Shown: one piece after another, positions 1 through 6,678 of the stretch
Layout of the letters: every line of letters begins with the position of its first letter
Position numbering within the stretch: the first letter of the stretch is position 1
Source of the DNA: Kangiellaceae bacterium
Lineage (GTDB): Bacteria > Pseudomonadota > Gammaproteobacteria > Enterobacterales > Kangiellaceae
Direction of reading: 5' to 3'
Length of the DNA: 34,624 nucleotides
Assembly (NCBI GenBank): GCA_026196875.1
Contig: JAPHTP010000149.1
Location: forward strand, 1-34,624
Program-made: the position numbers and the translations under genes
The notes under the pieces: model-generated
The model's database searches: none
What the model was told of the DNA's origin: nothing
The model's input: only the letters and a program-made list of their open reading frames with translations

Positions 1-441
1 ATAGGTATCCCTGATGAAGAAACGCGTCATGGTTTAGTTGATTTTTTGATGGAATTTGATTCGGATCTAGCGCCGGTTGTTGGGCAGCAAATTACATTGA
101 ACGCTGGTAATGCACAATCGACAGAAACCAGAGTCGACTTTTTGATTGAAAGAGCGAGCACCAATTTTATGTCTAAAATTCTTGGTGGCGGAGTCAAGGA
201 ATGCGATTTAATAGCCAATGGTAATATTGGAAATGAAATGCGAGGTTTTCTATTCCAGCCGAGCACTAGTGACTTTGTATCTGATCGTTCATCTGAGAAT
301 AGTTTAAGTATAAATGAGTTAAAAGCCTTAGCTAAGCAAGAAGGTAATGGTCTGACTTTTACCTGTCAGGTGCCAGGAATGGGGTATCAGATGGCACTTG
401 ATAGGGATTTAGATGGTGTTTTAAATAGAGATGAAACCTAA
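1..441 (+). CDS. C-terminal part of a large protein of unknown function (partial)
   Basis: The frame is open to the left window edge, so the gene begins upstream and only its last 146 codons are present. The visible part begins IGIPDEETRHGLVDF and continues with FDSDLAPVVGQQITL, a segment I associate with the C-termini of large secreted or outer-membrane beta-propeller/cytochrome-like proteins. That association is from memory and is not proven here. The end, LDRDLDGVLNRDE, is an EF-hand or thrombospondin-type-3 style D-x-D-x-D-G loop, which suggests calcium binding and an extracytoplasmic location. Two cysteines, in KECDL and TFTCQ, could form a disulfide. An internal TTG-ATG at position 46 is not a convincing start, because similarity to the tail pattern runs through it. 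Function unknown. Confidence 0.7.
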   Translation: MGIPDEETRHGLVDFLMEFDSDLAPVVGQQITLNAGNAQSTETRVDFLIERASTNFMSKILGGGVKECDLIANGNIGNEMRGFLFQPSTSDFVSDRSSENSLSINELKALAKQEGNGLTFTCQVPGMGYQMALDRDLDGVLNRDET

Positions 442-472
442 TTAATACCTCTCCCTTGTGATTAGTGACGGT

Positions 473-508
473 TAAGGAAATGGCTTGCCGTTAGCTTTTT
501 ATTCCTTA
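473..508 (+). terminator. possible weak terminator after the partial gene
   Basis: TAAGGAA (473-479) and TTCCTTA (502-508) form a 7-bp inverted repeat around a 22-nt loop that itself contains a small GGC-TT-GCC hairpin. TTTCTTAT follows. It lies 32 nt after the stop of the preceding gene. The stem is AT-rich and the U-tract is imperfect. Confidence 0.3.
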
Positions 509-662
509 TTTCTTATATCGACGATAGCGAATGGATAAGGCTATATAGTGGGTGGAAGTCGTTTGGTTTTGCGGAGTTAATTTGCTTCTTTCATCTTAAC
601 TTATTGAATTTAAATGAGTTATTTTTAAAGGTTTGTAATTATATTCAGGAAATCTCATTAAT

Positions 663-692
663 TACACTTTTTATGAGACAGTAAAAAGTGTA
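663..692. repeat. perfect 10-bp inverted repeat
   Basis: TACACTTTTT (663-672) and AAAAAGTGTA (683-692) are exact reverse complements separated by a 10-nt loop. The element lies just upstream of the interrupted ORF at 708. It could be a bidirectional hairpin or an operator. There is no GC-rich core, so it is a poor intrinsic terminator. Confidence 0.45.
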
Positions 693-707
693 GGCTAGTG
701 AAAACAA

Positions 708-1067
708 ATGAATTTTACTGATTGGGTCGTACTTCCTCCAATTTCATTGGCATTTGGTGTGATCAATAAATTGTTATAGCAACAAAGGCAAAATGTTAGG
801 AATTTATTAGTGCCAATTGTTCACCCTGAGCCGGAGTTTAGGATTGTTTTGAAGCAATCTGAACAGCAGCCATCTTTGGCAGAACTGAAATCTCTCAGAG
901 AAGCTGATGTTAATGCAAGGGATTTGAGAATCTCTGAATTGAAAGAAGAAATCACGAGGGCTGGAGTTTGGACTTCAGAAGCTTTAGAACATTTTGATGC
1001 CAGAGACTATCTAAAAAAATTAGAAGGTTCAACTTGGCAAATTAATATTGAGACAGTCGAGCTATAA
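708..1067 (+). pseudogene. interrupted gene: short membrane anchor plus coiled-coil tail, in-frame amber
   Basis: ATG at 708 opens a hydrophobic 23-residue segment (MNFTDWVVLPPISLAFGVIN KLL) ending in TAG at 777-779. The same frame then stays open without another stop to 1067. The continuation (GTG at 810 is its first start-like codon) is charged and helical (LAELKSLREADVNARDL, ISELKEEITRAG), with no ribosome site of its own. One membrane helix followed by a cytoplasmic helical tail would make one protein of about 119 residues, so I read this as a single gene broken by a nonsense mutation. Alternatives are two unrelated small ORFs or programmed amber readthrough. No family is recognised. The upstream ribosome site is weak. 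Confidence 0.4.
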
Positions 1068-1083
1068 CAAGAAATTGAAGAAT

Positions 1084-1108
1084 ATTCAGGTTAAACTACA
1101 ACCTGAAT
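1084..1108. repeat. perfect 9-bp hairpin
   Basis: ATTCAGGTT (1084-1092) and AACCTGAAT (1100-1108) are exact reverse complements with a 7-nt loop, 17 nt after the stop at 1067 and just before the next gene. No U-tract follows, so terminator function is doubtful. Confidence 0.45.
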
Positions 1109-1139
1109 TATTGAGTTGAGCGGTACCTACAGAAATAAG

Positions 1140-1478
1140 ATGATCAAGAAATTTGACGAACTAACATCAATTATCGAGAAATCAGAATGCTATTACATTT
1201 ATGATTTTAAATACGATATTATCGATTCAAAGCTAGAAATGTCATTATGTGAGAATCCAGATGACTACAATGTAGAGTTAAACATTGTATTTCTCGAAAT
1301 TGAGAAGCTATCTAATAATCGATTTCATGATCCTAGTGACAGATGTTTGGCGGAGATGTCAAACTATGACTTCAAGGAAATAGACGGTAAAGTATCAACC
1401 AGAATTAATACTGGTGATTCTGTTCTAGAATTTTTAACTAGAGTGGAACCATTGGTAAAAAAGGTAATAAGACAATGA
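1140..1478 (+). CDS. hypothetical protein, about 112 residues
   Basis: An acidic, soluble-looking protein with no signal peptide or membrane segment. It begins MIKKFDELTSIIEKSE and contains aromatic and charged stretches such as YYIYDFKYDI and a C-terminal helix (VLEFLTRVEPLVKKVI). A TTG at 1116 would add eight residues. Neither start has a clear Shine-Dalgarno site, so I prefer the ATG at 1140. I recognise no family. Its size, acidity and place among decayed small genes are compatible with an immunity-like or orphan accessory protein, but that is only inference. Its stop codon overlaps the ATG of a following frameshifted remnant (TGA 1476-1478, ATG 1475-1477). Confidence 0.5.
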   Translation: MIKKFDELTSIIEKSECYYIYDFKYDIIDSKLEMSLCENPDDYNVELNIVFLEIEKLSNNRFHDPSDRCLAEMSNYDFKEIDGKVSTRINTGDSVLEFLTRVEPLVKKVIRQ

Positions 1479-1554
1479 AAGTTGAAGCATTGAAAGACAT
1501 GCTCAATTTGTTTCGGCGTTATACGAAAAATTAAATGAGCAAATTAAGCCCTAA
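1475..1554 (+). pseudogene. short frameshifted remnant
   Basis: ATG at 1475 overlaps the preceding stop and starts MKVEALKDM, but that frame ends at TAA 1532-1534. From about 1498 the neighbouring frame reads HAQFVSALYEKLNEQIKP and stops at TAA 1552-1554, which looks more protein-like (amphipathic helix) than the frame it leaves. A single-base deletion around 1490-1500 would explain the switch. At about 26 codons the evidence is thin, and chance cannot be excluded. Confidence 0.2.
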
Positions 1555-1801
1555 ACAGAAGGAGCTGTTCAAGAGAATTTCAAGAGTTCTTTAGAAGGAT
1601 TGAGACCCGATTGGTGTTTACAATCCTGAGGATGAGTGGGATGACGAATGCGATTCGTACGTACCTCACTTATTCAGACTCGCTATCGAAGATAAAGATG
1701 CTTTTCACATTGCTCCGAGTTTGAACTCAACCGCGACTCAAAACATCGGATTAGGAACTGATAAAGACAAAGATATGATAGTTGCGACTTTTATCATCTA
1801 G
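1535..1801 (+). pseudogene. small 'WDPIGV...YDSYVP' family gene killed by two Trp-to-stop changes
   Basis: The frame from ATG 1535 reads MSKLSPKQKELFKRISRVL, TAG (1592-1594), K-D, TGA (1601-1603), then DPIGVYNPEDEWDDECDSYV PHLFRLAIED and on to TAG at 1799. A widespread small protein family (DUF1871-like in my recollection; name not certain) carries LWxxWDPIGV followed by DEYDSYVPxxxxLL at exactly this spacing. Both stops sit where the family has tryptophan, and each is one G-to-A step from TGG (TAG and TGA). The rest of the frame is intact, so the inactivation appears recent. The function of the family is unknown to me. Confidence 0.65.
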
Positions 1802-1916
1802 GCGAAGAAAGAGATTGTTGGTTAAATGAACAAGTCCTATAGCAACAAAGCGATGCAAAAAACGCAACTCTGCTTAAAGCGTTAAACAGCACAAAACTTT
1901 CTTTCCAGGAGAAAAG

Positions 1917-2330
1917 ATGCGAACTTCCATTAAGCTACTTTCAATATTCAGTATATTTGTACTTGCACTCTGGACACACGGAGCCGTATCCGAGGCTTCA
2001 AATGTTTCCTCTGATAACAAAGTGAAACAAAAGCTATTTGCTGTAGAAATCAAAGTCGGTTCAAATTGGGATAAATCAAAGTCACCCAGTGAACAGAGAT
2101 TTTTCAAAGAACACTCCGTGAATCTGCAACAGCTACGCAAGGCTGGACACATCGTAATGGGTGCGAGGTATTCTGACATTGGGCTTATCATTTTCTCTGC
2201 AAATTCAGCCGACGAAGTTAAAGCTTTTATGGAAAAAGATCCATCTATGTCGGCGGGCACGTTCAAGTACGAAGTGCATCCATTGAACGTTTTTTATCCC
2301 GGTATGGTTGGAACCAAGCGGAGCAATTAG
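1917..2330 (+). CDS. secreted YciI-like (YCII-related domain) protein
   Basis: 137 residues. Residues 1-27 form a signal peptide (positive n-region MRTSIK, hydrophobic LLSIFSIFVLALW, then a small-residue cleavage area near AVSEAS). The mature part follows the YCII fold pattern: a first strand KLFAVEIKVG, a helix with FFKEHSVNLQQLRKAGH, a second strand pair with MGARYSDIGLIIFSA, a helix SADEVKAFMEKDP, and a last strand FKYEVHPLNVFY. YCII proteins are ferredoxin-like dimers whose cellular roles are mostly unknown. An exported member is less usual than the cytoplasmic YciI. AGGAG at 1907-1911 sits well before the ATG. It is a single gene followed by a convergent hairpin. Confidence 0.75.
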   Translation: MRTSIKLLSIFSIFVLALWTHGAVSEASNVSSDNKVKQKLFAVEIKVGSNWDKSKSPSEQRFFKEHSVNLQQLRKAGHIVMGARYSDIGLIIFSANSADEVKAFMEKDPSMSAGTFKYEVHPLNVFYPGMVGTKRSN

Positions 2331-2340
2331 TTATTTTATC

Positions 2341-2377
2341 GCCTTACACACTTCTCTGTGAGTAAAGTAGGTAAGGC
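2341..2377. terminator. hairpin between convergent genes
   Basis: GCCTTAC (2341-2347) pairs with GTAAGGC (2371-2377), and an inner ACA/TGT pairing extends the structure. It lies 11 nt after the yciI-like stop and 20 nt from the end of the minus-strand operon, so it probably serves both directions. U-tracts are modest. Confidence 0.5.
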
Positions 2378-2396
2378 ATTTCTAATATCGAAAATG

Positions 2397-2591
2397 TCAT
2401 TTGGATTTCCAAGATTCAGGATTGTAGAAGCAGCTTAAAGCTAAAACTAACCATCCGCCAACAGTAACCCAATAAAGAGTAGGTTCTTCATTTCGATAGA
2501 CAAAGTTAAACAGTAAGGTATAACCATGATATAAGTCCCACGCTACCCAACCAAGCAGTAATACTCCGATAACTCGCCAGAAATTTTTCAT
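2397..2591 (-). CDS. small membrane protein, 64 residues
   Basis: Two predicted transmembrane helices: FWRVIGVLLLGWVAWDLYHG near the N-terminus and LYWVTVGGWLVLALSCFY near the C-terminus, joined by a short polar loop with RNEEP. No family is recognised. It is the last gene of a minus-strand operon, 14 nt downstream of the 75-residue membrane protein and behind the fatty acid hydroxylase gene, so an accessory or membrane-scaffold role for that enzyme is a guess from context only. The spacing pattern and strong hydrophobicity argue that it is a real gene. Confidence 0.6.
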   Translation of the reverse strand: MKNFWRVIGVLLLGWVAWDLYHGYTLLFNFVYRNEEPTLYWVTVGGWLVLALSCFYNPESWKSK

Positions 2592-2605
2592 AATCTTTTG
2601 TACTC

Positions 2606-2833
2606 CTAAATTACTCCAACTAGTCTTAACATCAACACTTCAAGTGATCCTAAGACCACGAACACCAATAGCATATGAACCCAAGTGACTTTTGGGCTTT
2701 TGGCCAGTATTCCTTCAGTCCAACACCAGATAAAGATAAAGCCAAACCAAATCCAATTAGAGGCAATAGGAATGCTGATTAATGCAAACAAGACAATGGC
2801 AAATAGACCATTAACTATTACCAGACTTTTCAT
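2606..2833 (-). CDS. small membrane protein, 75 residues
   Basis: About three hydrophobic segments: LVIVNGLFAIVLFALISIPI, WIWFGFIFIWCW, and VHMLLVFVVLGSLEVLMLRL. A short loop with KSPKVTW lies between the last two. It starts 10 nt after the end of the fatty acid hydroxylase gene and ends 14 nt before the next small membrane gene, so all are probably co-transcribed. No family is recognised. The pair of tiny membrane proteins after the hydroxylase may form a small complex with it (inference). Confidence 0.6.
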   Translation of the reverse strand: MKSLVIVNGLFAIVLFALISIPIASNWIWFGFIFIWCWTEGILAKSPKVTWVHMLLVFVVLGSLEVLMLRLVGVI

Positions 2834-2843
2834 TTGGCCTGGT

Positions 2844-3728
2844 TCATTTTCTAGGTTCCCAACCAGGCGGTTTTACAATGAACTTAACTGCATCTGAAAA
2901 TGATTTGGCTGAGAACACTTGAGCAAATAACTTAACGAAACCATGGAAGAATACTTTAAAAGGATTGACCGAATTCAATGGTGTAGTAATTCCATAAACA
3001 ACCTTTTCTCCTTCAGGTTCAAAAGTGCCAAACATCTTGTCCCAAATAATTAGAATGCCTGCGTAGTTTTTATCAATATACTGGGGGTTTGAACCATGAT
3101 GTACTCTATGATGAGAAGGTGTATTCATCACCGCTTCAAAACACTTCGGCAGTTTTTTCACAACTTCAGTATGCAGTGCTGTTTGATAAAGCTGTACGAC
3201 AGTTTCTGCAAACAGAATAATAAAGGGGTTAAAACCTAAAGCTGCCATTGGTAGGTGGAATAACAAAGGCATGATGCCGTCTAGTGGACCAAAGCGATAA
3301 GCTACCGATATATTAAAGTGTGGAGAACTATGATGAACCGTATGAGTCGCCCAGCCTATTCCCACTCGATGCATAAATCGATGTTCCCAATAATAAATAA
3401 AGTCAGCTAGTAAAATTGCAATAGCTATGGTCCAGGGGGAAATGGGTAATTGGATTACACTAAAATACTCATAAACCGCATACAAGCTTCCAAAATAAAT
3501 TCCAAAGAATACTAAGGCGATTCCGAGAAATGCGGCTAGGGTGATAAAGTTGGTAATAGTATCGCCAATTAACGACAGGTTAATTTTCTTCTTCACCGCC
3601 AGGACGATAATTTCAAATAACAAAAAAGCCATAGCGAAGATAAAGAAGTAACTATCTAACAATGTCTCCCAGTAATGAATTAAATCTTCACTAAACTGCA
3701 TTTGTAACCAATCGATCATTGTAATCAC
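2844..3728 (-). CDS. sterol desaturase / fatty acid hydroxylase family membrane enzyme
   Basis: 294 residues, an integral membrane di-iron oxygenase. N-terminal helices occupy about residues 25-115, followed by the family's histidine clusters HRFMH (116-120), HTVHH (129-133) and HHRVHH (206-211), with H186 between them. These bind the two irons. The family hydroxylates or desaturates lipid acyl chains, sterols or carotenoids using O2. The substrate here cannot be told from sequence. The GTG start at 3726-3728 overlaps the TGA of the upstream DUF2141 gene (GTGA), which indicates translational coupling. An ATG nine bases later is the alternative start. It is the second gene of a four-gene minus-strand operon facing a TetR regulator. 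Confidence 0.9.
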   Translation of the reverse strand: MITMIDWLQMQFSEDLIHYWETLLDSYFFIFAMAFLLFEIIVLAVKKKINLSLIGDTITNFITLAAFLGIALVFFGIYFGSLYAVYEYFSVIQLPISPWTIAIAILLADFIYYWEHRFMHRVGIGWATHTVHHSSPHFNISVAYRFGPLDGIMPLLFHLPMAALGFNPFIILFAETVVQLYQTALHTEVVKKLPKCFEAVMNTPSHHRVHHGSNPQYIDKNYAGILIIWDKMFGTFEPEGEKVVYGITTPLNSVNPFKVFFHGFVKLFAQVFSAKSFSDAVKFIVKPPGWEPRK

Positions 3729-4174
3729 CAGTAATACATTTTGATATTGATGGTTTTGGATTGCGGGCCTAGTTTAATGCTCGCCCTGTCAAAACCTGGT
3801 TCATCAAACTTACTCATTGCTCTTGATGTTCCGTAGCCCTCCAATGGAATTTTACTTCGCTTTAGATTCAGCAGATTGTCATTATTTTCATCATGAAATA
3901 GCGATACAGCATAATCGCCTGGAGGAATGTCATGGAGAGTAACGGCCTGTTTCCCGGCGAGGGATTTCATGCTAACCGATGCGAATGCTTCAGCATGTTT
4001 TGAAGCCGAAAAAGCTTCTGCGACATCGTAAACTAAGATCTGTATTTTTCCATTGTTGTTTTTGATATTGGAAATATTAATCTCTAGATCAGCCGCCTGA
4101 AGGGGGAATATCCCCGCTAGGCCAATCGCGCATGTAAATAGAAAGCTATTTAAATATTTATTTAAATCAATCAT
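3725..4174 (-). CDS. secreted DUF2141 family protein
   Basis: 149 residues with a signal peptide (hydrophobic FLFTCAIGLAGIF, cleavage near LQAADLE). The mature part fits DUF2141: a beta strand LEINISNIKNNNGKIQILVY, a central VTLHDIPPGDYAVSLFHDEN with the typical G-x-Y-A-V-x-x-x-H-D-E-N motif, then NNDNLLN, GYGTSRA and a final strand. DUF2141 proteins are small periplasmic beta-sandwich proteins often found beside membrane lipid enzymes. Their biochemical role is unknown. It is the first gene of the operon with the fatty acid hydroxylase, overlapping it by 4 nt. The promoter must lie in the 4175-4269 spacer shared with the TetR gene. Confidence 0.85.
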   Translation of the reverse strand: MIDLNKYLNSFLFTCAIGLAGIFPLQAADLEINISNIKNNNGKIQILVYDVAEAFSASKHAEAFASVSMKSLAGKQAVTLHDIPPGDYAVSLFHDENNDNLLNLKRSKIPLEGYGTSRAMSKFDEPGFDRASIKLGPQSKTINIKMYYW

Positions 4175-4190
4175 TTAGTGGTATCTACAA

Positions 4191-4245
4191 GTAAATTGTC
4201 AAAAAAGATAATTTACAGGTTAGCGATAACTTGATAAATTGTCAA
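4191..4245. promoter_or_regulatory. candidate TetR operator pair
   Basis: The half-site TAAATTGTCAA occurs twice in the same orientation, at 4192-4202 and 4235-4245. Each copy is embedded in a dyad: GTAAATTGTC (4191-4200) faces GATAATTTAC (4207-4216) with one mismatch, and TTGATAAATTGTCAA (4231-4245) is a 15-bp near-palindrome. The sites sit between divergent genes next to a TetR gene, the classic place for an autoregulatory operator. Confidence 0.55.
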
Positions 4246-4269
4246 TATTGATTATTTATGGAGGGGCTA

Positions 4270-4851
4270 ATGCCGCGTCCTAGTTTAAAAGCCAAACGTA
4301 CCGAAGAGATCTTAGATGCATTGGAGATCTGTGTGATTCGAGATGGGGTTAATGGGGCTACTCTCGAAAAGATTGCCGATGAGGCCAATATGCGACGCAG
4401 TCTTTTACGCCATAATATTGGCAATAGAGAACAACTTATCGAAGCCTTTCTGGACCGTTTTTTCGAGAGTTCTAACCAGGAAATCGAGCAAATGTTCGGA
4501 CTTCTACCTGCTGAAAACAGGGTAAAGGTATTGCTTGATTTTTTATTTGACGAAAAATATGCCAATACACAATTATCTTTGCTTGCCATGGCACTGACTT
4601 CTGCTGCCGTGACTGATGAATCGATAAACAGAAGGCTTGGAGAGTGGAACGCTCATTTCATTAAGTTAATCGCGAATGAGTTACATCAGTCTTTCAAGTG
4701 TTCTTCAAGTGATGATTGTCACGCGGTTGCGACTGGACTAGTCGGTATCTATTTTAACTCGGAGTCTCTCAGCGTGTTTAATGGACTAAAAAATATACGA
4801 TGTGACTCAAAAGGCGCTGCTAAACGTTTAATCAGTACATTGAACGCTTAG
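4270..4851 (+). CDS. TetR family transcriptional regulator
   Basis: 193 residues. The N-terminal TetR_N helix-turn-helix covers about residues 8-60, with EEILDALEICVIRDGVNGAT, LEKIADEANMRRSLLRHNIG and NREQLIEAFLDRFF. The usual F/Y-x-x-F-x-x-K recognition end is diverged to LLRHNIGNREQL. The C-terminal two thirds would bind a ligand and form the dimer. I chose ATG 4270 rather than the in-frame ATG 4258 because GGAGGGG (4261-4267) lies between them and is the obvious ribosome site. The gene is divergent from the DUF2141/fatty acid hydroxylase operon across a spacer with repeated TAAATTGTCAA sites, so it probably represses both directions and responds to a lipid or fatty acid (inference). Confidence 0.85.
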   Translation: MPRPSLKAKRTEEILDALEICVIRDGVNGATLEKIADEANMRRSLLRHNIGNREQLIEAFLDRFFESSNQEIEQMFGLLPAENRVKVLLDFLFDEKYANTQLSLLAMALTSAAVTDESINRRLGEWNAHFIKLIANELHQSFKCSSSDDCHAVATGLVGIYFNSESLSVFNGLKNIRCDSKGAAKRLISTLNA

Positions 4852-4866
4852 TAAATAGCTTACTCT

Positions 4867-5169
4867 ATGACGAGTCGAGAATTTAAAACCGGAATTAAAT
4901 CACTTCTGTTGCGCTGGAAGAGTCTTCTGGCAATCGGCTTGGTTATTCTTGCAGTTGTTCTTGACCTTGTTTTTATTTGGGGAATTTTCTTTTGGTTTTG
5001 GGCTATAGAAAATACTAGAACCGGCGAAGCCTACTTTGTAGAAAGGATAGAAAGAGAAAATGAGCCGATATTATATTGGCTAATAATAATTATTTTGTTG
5101 TTGATTGGAGGGTATTACTTTTTCTTTGACGAGTATGTTTATTCATTTTTATATCATTTACTTTTTTGA
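4867..5169 (+). CDS. two-helix membrane protein of unknown function
   Basis: 100 residues with two strong transmembrane helices: LLAIGLVILAVVLDLVFIWG with FFWFW, and LYWLIIIILLLIGGYYFFF. A charged loop (RTGEAYFVERIEREN) separates them. It begins 15 nt after the TetR stop, suggesting co-transcription, but the ribosome site is poor. No family is recognised. The loop resembles RNEEP-LYW in the 64-residue membrane protein at 2397-2591: both have an acidic turn followed by LYW and a helix, so the two may be distant relatives within the same lipid module. Confidence 0.6.
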   Translation: MTSREFKTGIKSLLLRWKSLLAIGLVILAVVLDLVFIWGIFFWFWAIENTRTGEAYFVERIERENEPILYWLIIIILLLIGGYYFFFDEYVYSFLYHLLF

Positions 5170-5375
5170 CCGAATTTTGCAGGTTCAAACATCTCATATT
5201 TCTCTCCTATCTAACCGCCTTAGTTATTCGATTCCTGTTAGCGAGAGTTATCTATAAACTGCAATAAAAAAATATTGAATTTGCCTTTCAACATCTCTTC
5301 TCGGTATAGATTCGATTCAATTTAAATTAAAACAGATATATTTAATTTATCTTAGAGAAATCTGCGCTTTTTAAA

Positions 5376-6557
5376 ATGAATCAAGACGCTCTACAGGGAA
5401 AGGCCCGAAACCGAATCCAATCTATCGATTTACTCCGCGGTTTAATCATCATTATTATGGCGCTTGATCATACTCGCGCTTTCTGGGGAAAAACGCCTTT
5501 TGAGCCAACCGATTTAACCCAGGCTGATGCAAGTTGGTTTTTCACCCGTTGGATCACTCACTTTTGTGCACCATTATTTGTTTTCTTATCTGGAATAAGC
5601 GCGTACTTGTACTACCAGAAATGTAAGTCTAAAACTCAATTAAGGAATTTTCTTTTAACTCGAGGGATTTGGATTATTTTTCTCGAAGTAACCCTAATTA
5701 ATTTTTCTTGGCAATTTGCTTACTACGCAGTTTTCGTACAAGTACTTTGGGTAATCGGTTGGTCAATGATAATTCTGGCATTAATGATTTATTTACCGAG
5801 GACGTGGATTCTTGTTATTTCATTGACCGTGATTGGATTACACAACGCAGTAAATGATACCTGGATGACAGAAGTATTCGGCTCGACCATGTGGAGTCTG
5901 CTTCACGTACAAGGCTGGATTCCGATAGGTGAGCAAGGCTTCGGTATGTTCGTCATGTACCCATTGATCCCATGGTTTGCGGTTATGTCGCTTGGCTATA
6001 TATTTGGCGATCTGTATTTACTCAACTATCAACGCAGAAAACAATACCTGCTTTTGTTTGGAGTTACTGGCATCCTATTGTTCTTGCTGCTGAGATTGGT
6101 AGCAGATTACGGAGACCCTCTGACTTGGAGCTTTGCGGCAAAAAACAGCTTCCTGGAGATCTTTAATACTACCAAATATCCACCTTCTCTTCAGTTTTTG
6201 TTGATGACCATTGGACCGGGATTGGTAATATTAGTATTTTTGGAAAAATATCAAGCAGTGTTTGAGCCCCGCAAAATTTATCAATGGACATTGACGATAG
6301 GCAAGGTTCCGATGTTCTTCTATTTGCTTCATGTTCCACTTATCAATTTTAGCGCTCAGCTCTACACTTGGCTTAAGTTTGACCGGGCCATCAATTTCAA
6401 TATGGTTCCACCCAATAGTTGGCCACAGGAATATACTCCTAATCTGTTGGTTGTTTACCTGGCGTGGATCGCAATAGTGTCTATATTGTACTTTCCTTGC
6501 CGAAAATATTCTCAATATAAACAAGTAAATAAGAGTCCATGGCTCTCTTATGTTTAA
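5376..6557 (+). CDS. DUF1624 / heparan-alpha-glucosaminide N-acetyltransferase-like membrane protein
   Basis: 393 residues with about ten transmembrane helices. The N-terminus RIQSIDLLRGLIIIIMALDH TRAFW is the signature of the DUF1624/HGSNAT-type acyltransferase family, where the conserved D-H after the first helix is thought to take part in acetyl transfer across the membrane. Further family features are PLFVFLSGISAYL and FYLLHVPLI near the end. Relatives transfer acyl groups from cytoplasmic acyl-CoA to periplasmic sugars, and the substrate here is unknown. The gene stands alone. The region before the ATG is AT-rich with no good Shine-Dalgarno site, so the start is supported by the family N-terminus rather than by a ribosome site. 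Confidence 0.8.
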   Translation: MNQDALQGKARNRIQSIDLLRGLIIIIMALDHTRAFWGKTPFEPTDLTQADASWFFTRWITHFCAPLFVFLSGISAYLYYQKCKSKTQLRNFLLTRGIWIIFLEVTLINFSWQFAYYAVFVQVLWVIGWSMIILALMIYLPRTWILVISLTVIGLHNAVNDTWMTEVFGSTMWSLLHVQGWIPIGEQGFGMFVMYPLIPWFAVMSLGYIFGDLYLLNYQRRKQYLLLFGVTGILLFLLLRLVADYGDPLTWSFAAKNSFLEIFNTTKYPPSLQFLLMTIGPGLVILVFLEKYQAVFEPRKIYQWTLTIGKVPMFFYLLHVPLINFSAQLYTWLKFDRAINFNMVPPNSWPQEYTPNLLVVYLAWIAIVSILYFPCRKYSQYKQVNKSPWLSYV

Positions 6558-6603
6558 TTTCGAATGCGAGTCGATTCAAAAAATCACCGATTTGATTAAC
6601 CCC

Positions 6604-6632
6604 AAAGATAGCTTATAACGTTTTATATCTTT
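6604..6632 (+). terminator. weak AT-rich hairpin
   Basis: AAAGATA (6604-6610) pairs with TATCTTT (6626-6632) across a 15-nt loop, 46 nt after the DUF1624 stop. The stem is weak and no run of T follows. It may instead belong to the 5' leader of the next gene. Confidence 0.25.
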
Positions 6633-6678
6633 ACTTAGATAATTTGCAACCTATGTCTATCTAGTAAGGATATAAACT

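Larger units (their letters stand above)
775..1850. repeat. 13-bp direct repeat bracketing the decayed block
   Basis: TATAGCAACAAAG occurs at 775-787 and again, identical, at 1838-1850. The two copies bracket the decayed genes, about 1.06 kb apart in the same orientation. The span given runs from the first copy to the second. It may be a remnant of a duplication or insertion boundary, or coincidence. Confidence 0.4.

Noticed and set aside
775-1900. Integron cassette array with attC sites (TATAACAA-like and GTTAAAC strings near 1061-1096 and 1838-1893)
   Set aside because: The core-like strings are not matched by the complementary inverse core at proper distance, and no folded attC structure could be drawn. 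Only the direct repeat is reported.
1874-2266. Minus-strand 130-codon ORF opposite the YciI-like gene
   Set aside because: The plus-strand gene has a signal peptide, a ribosome site and a YCII pattern, so this is its antisense shadow.
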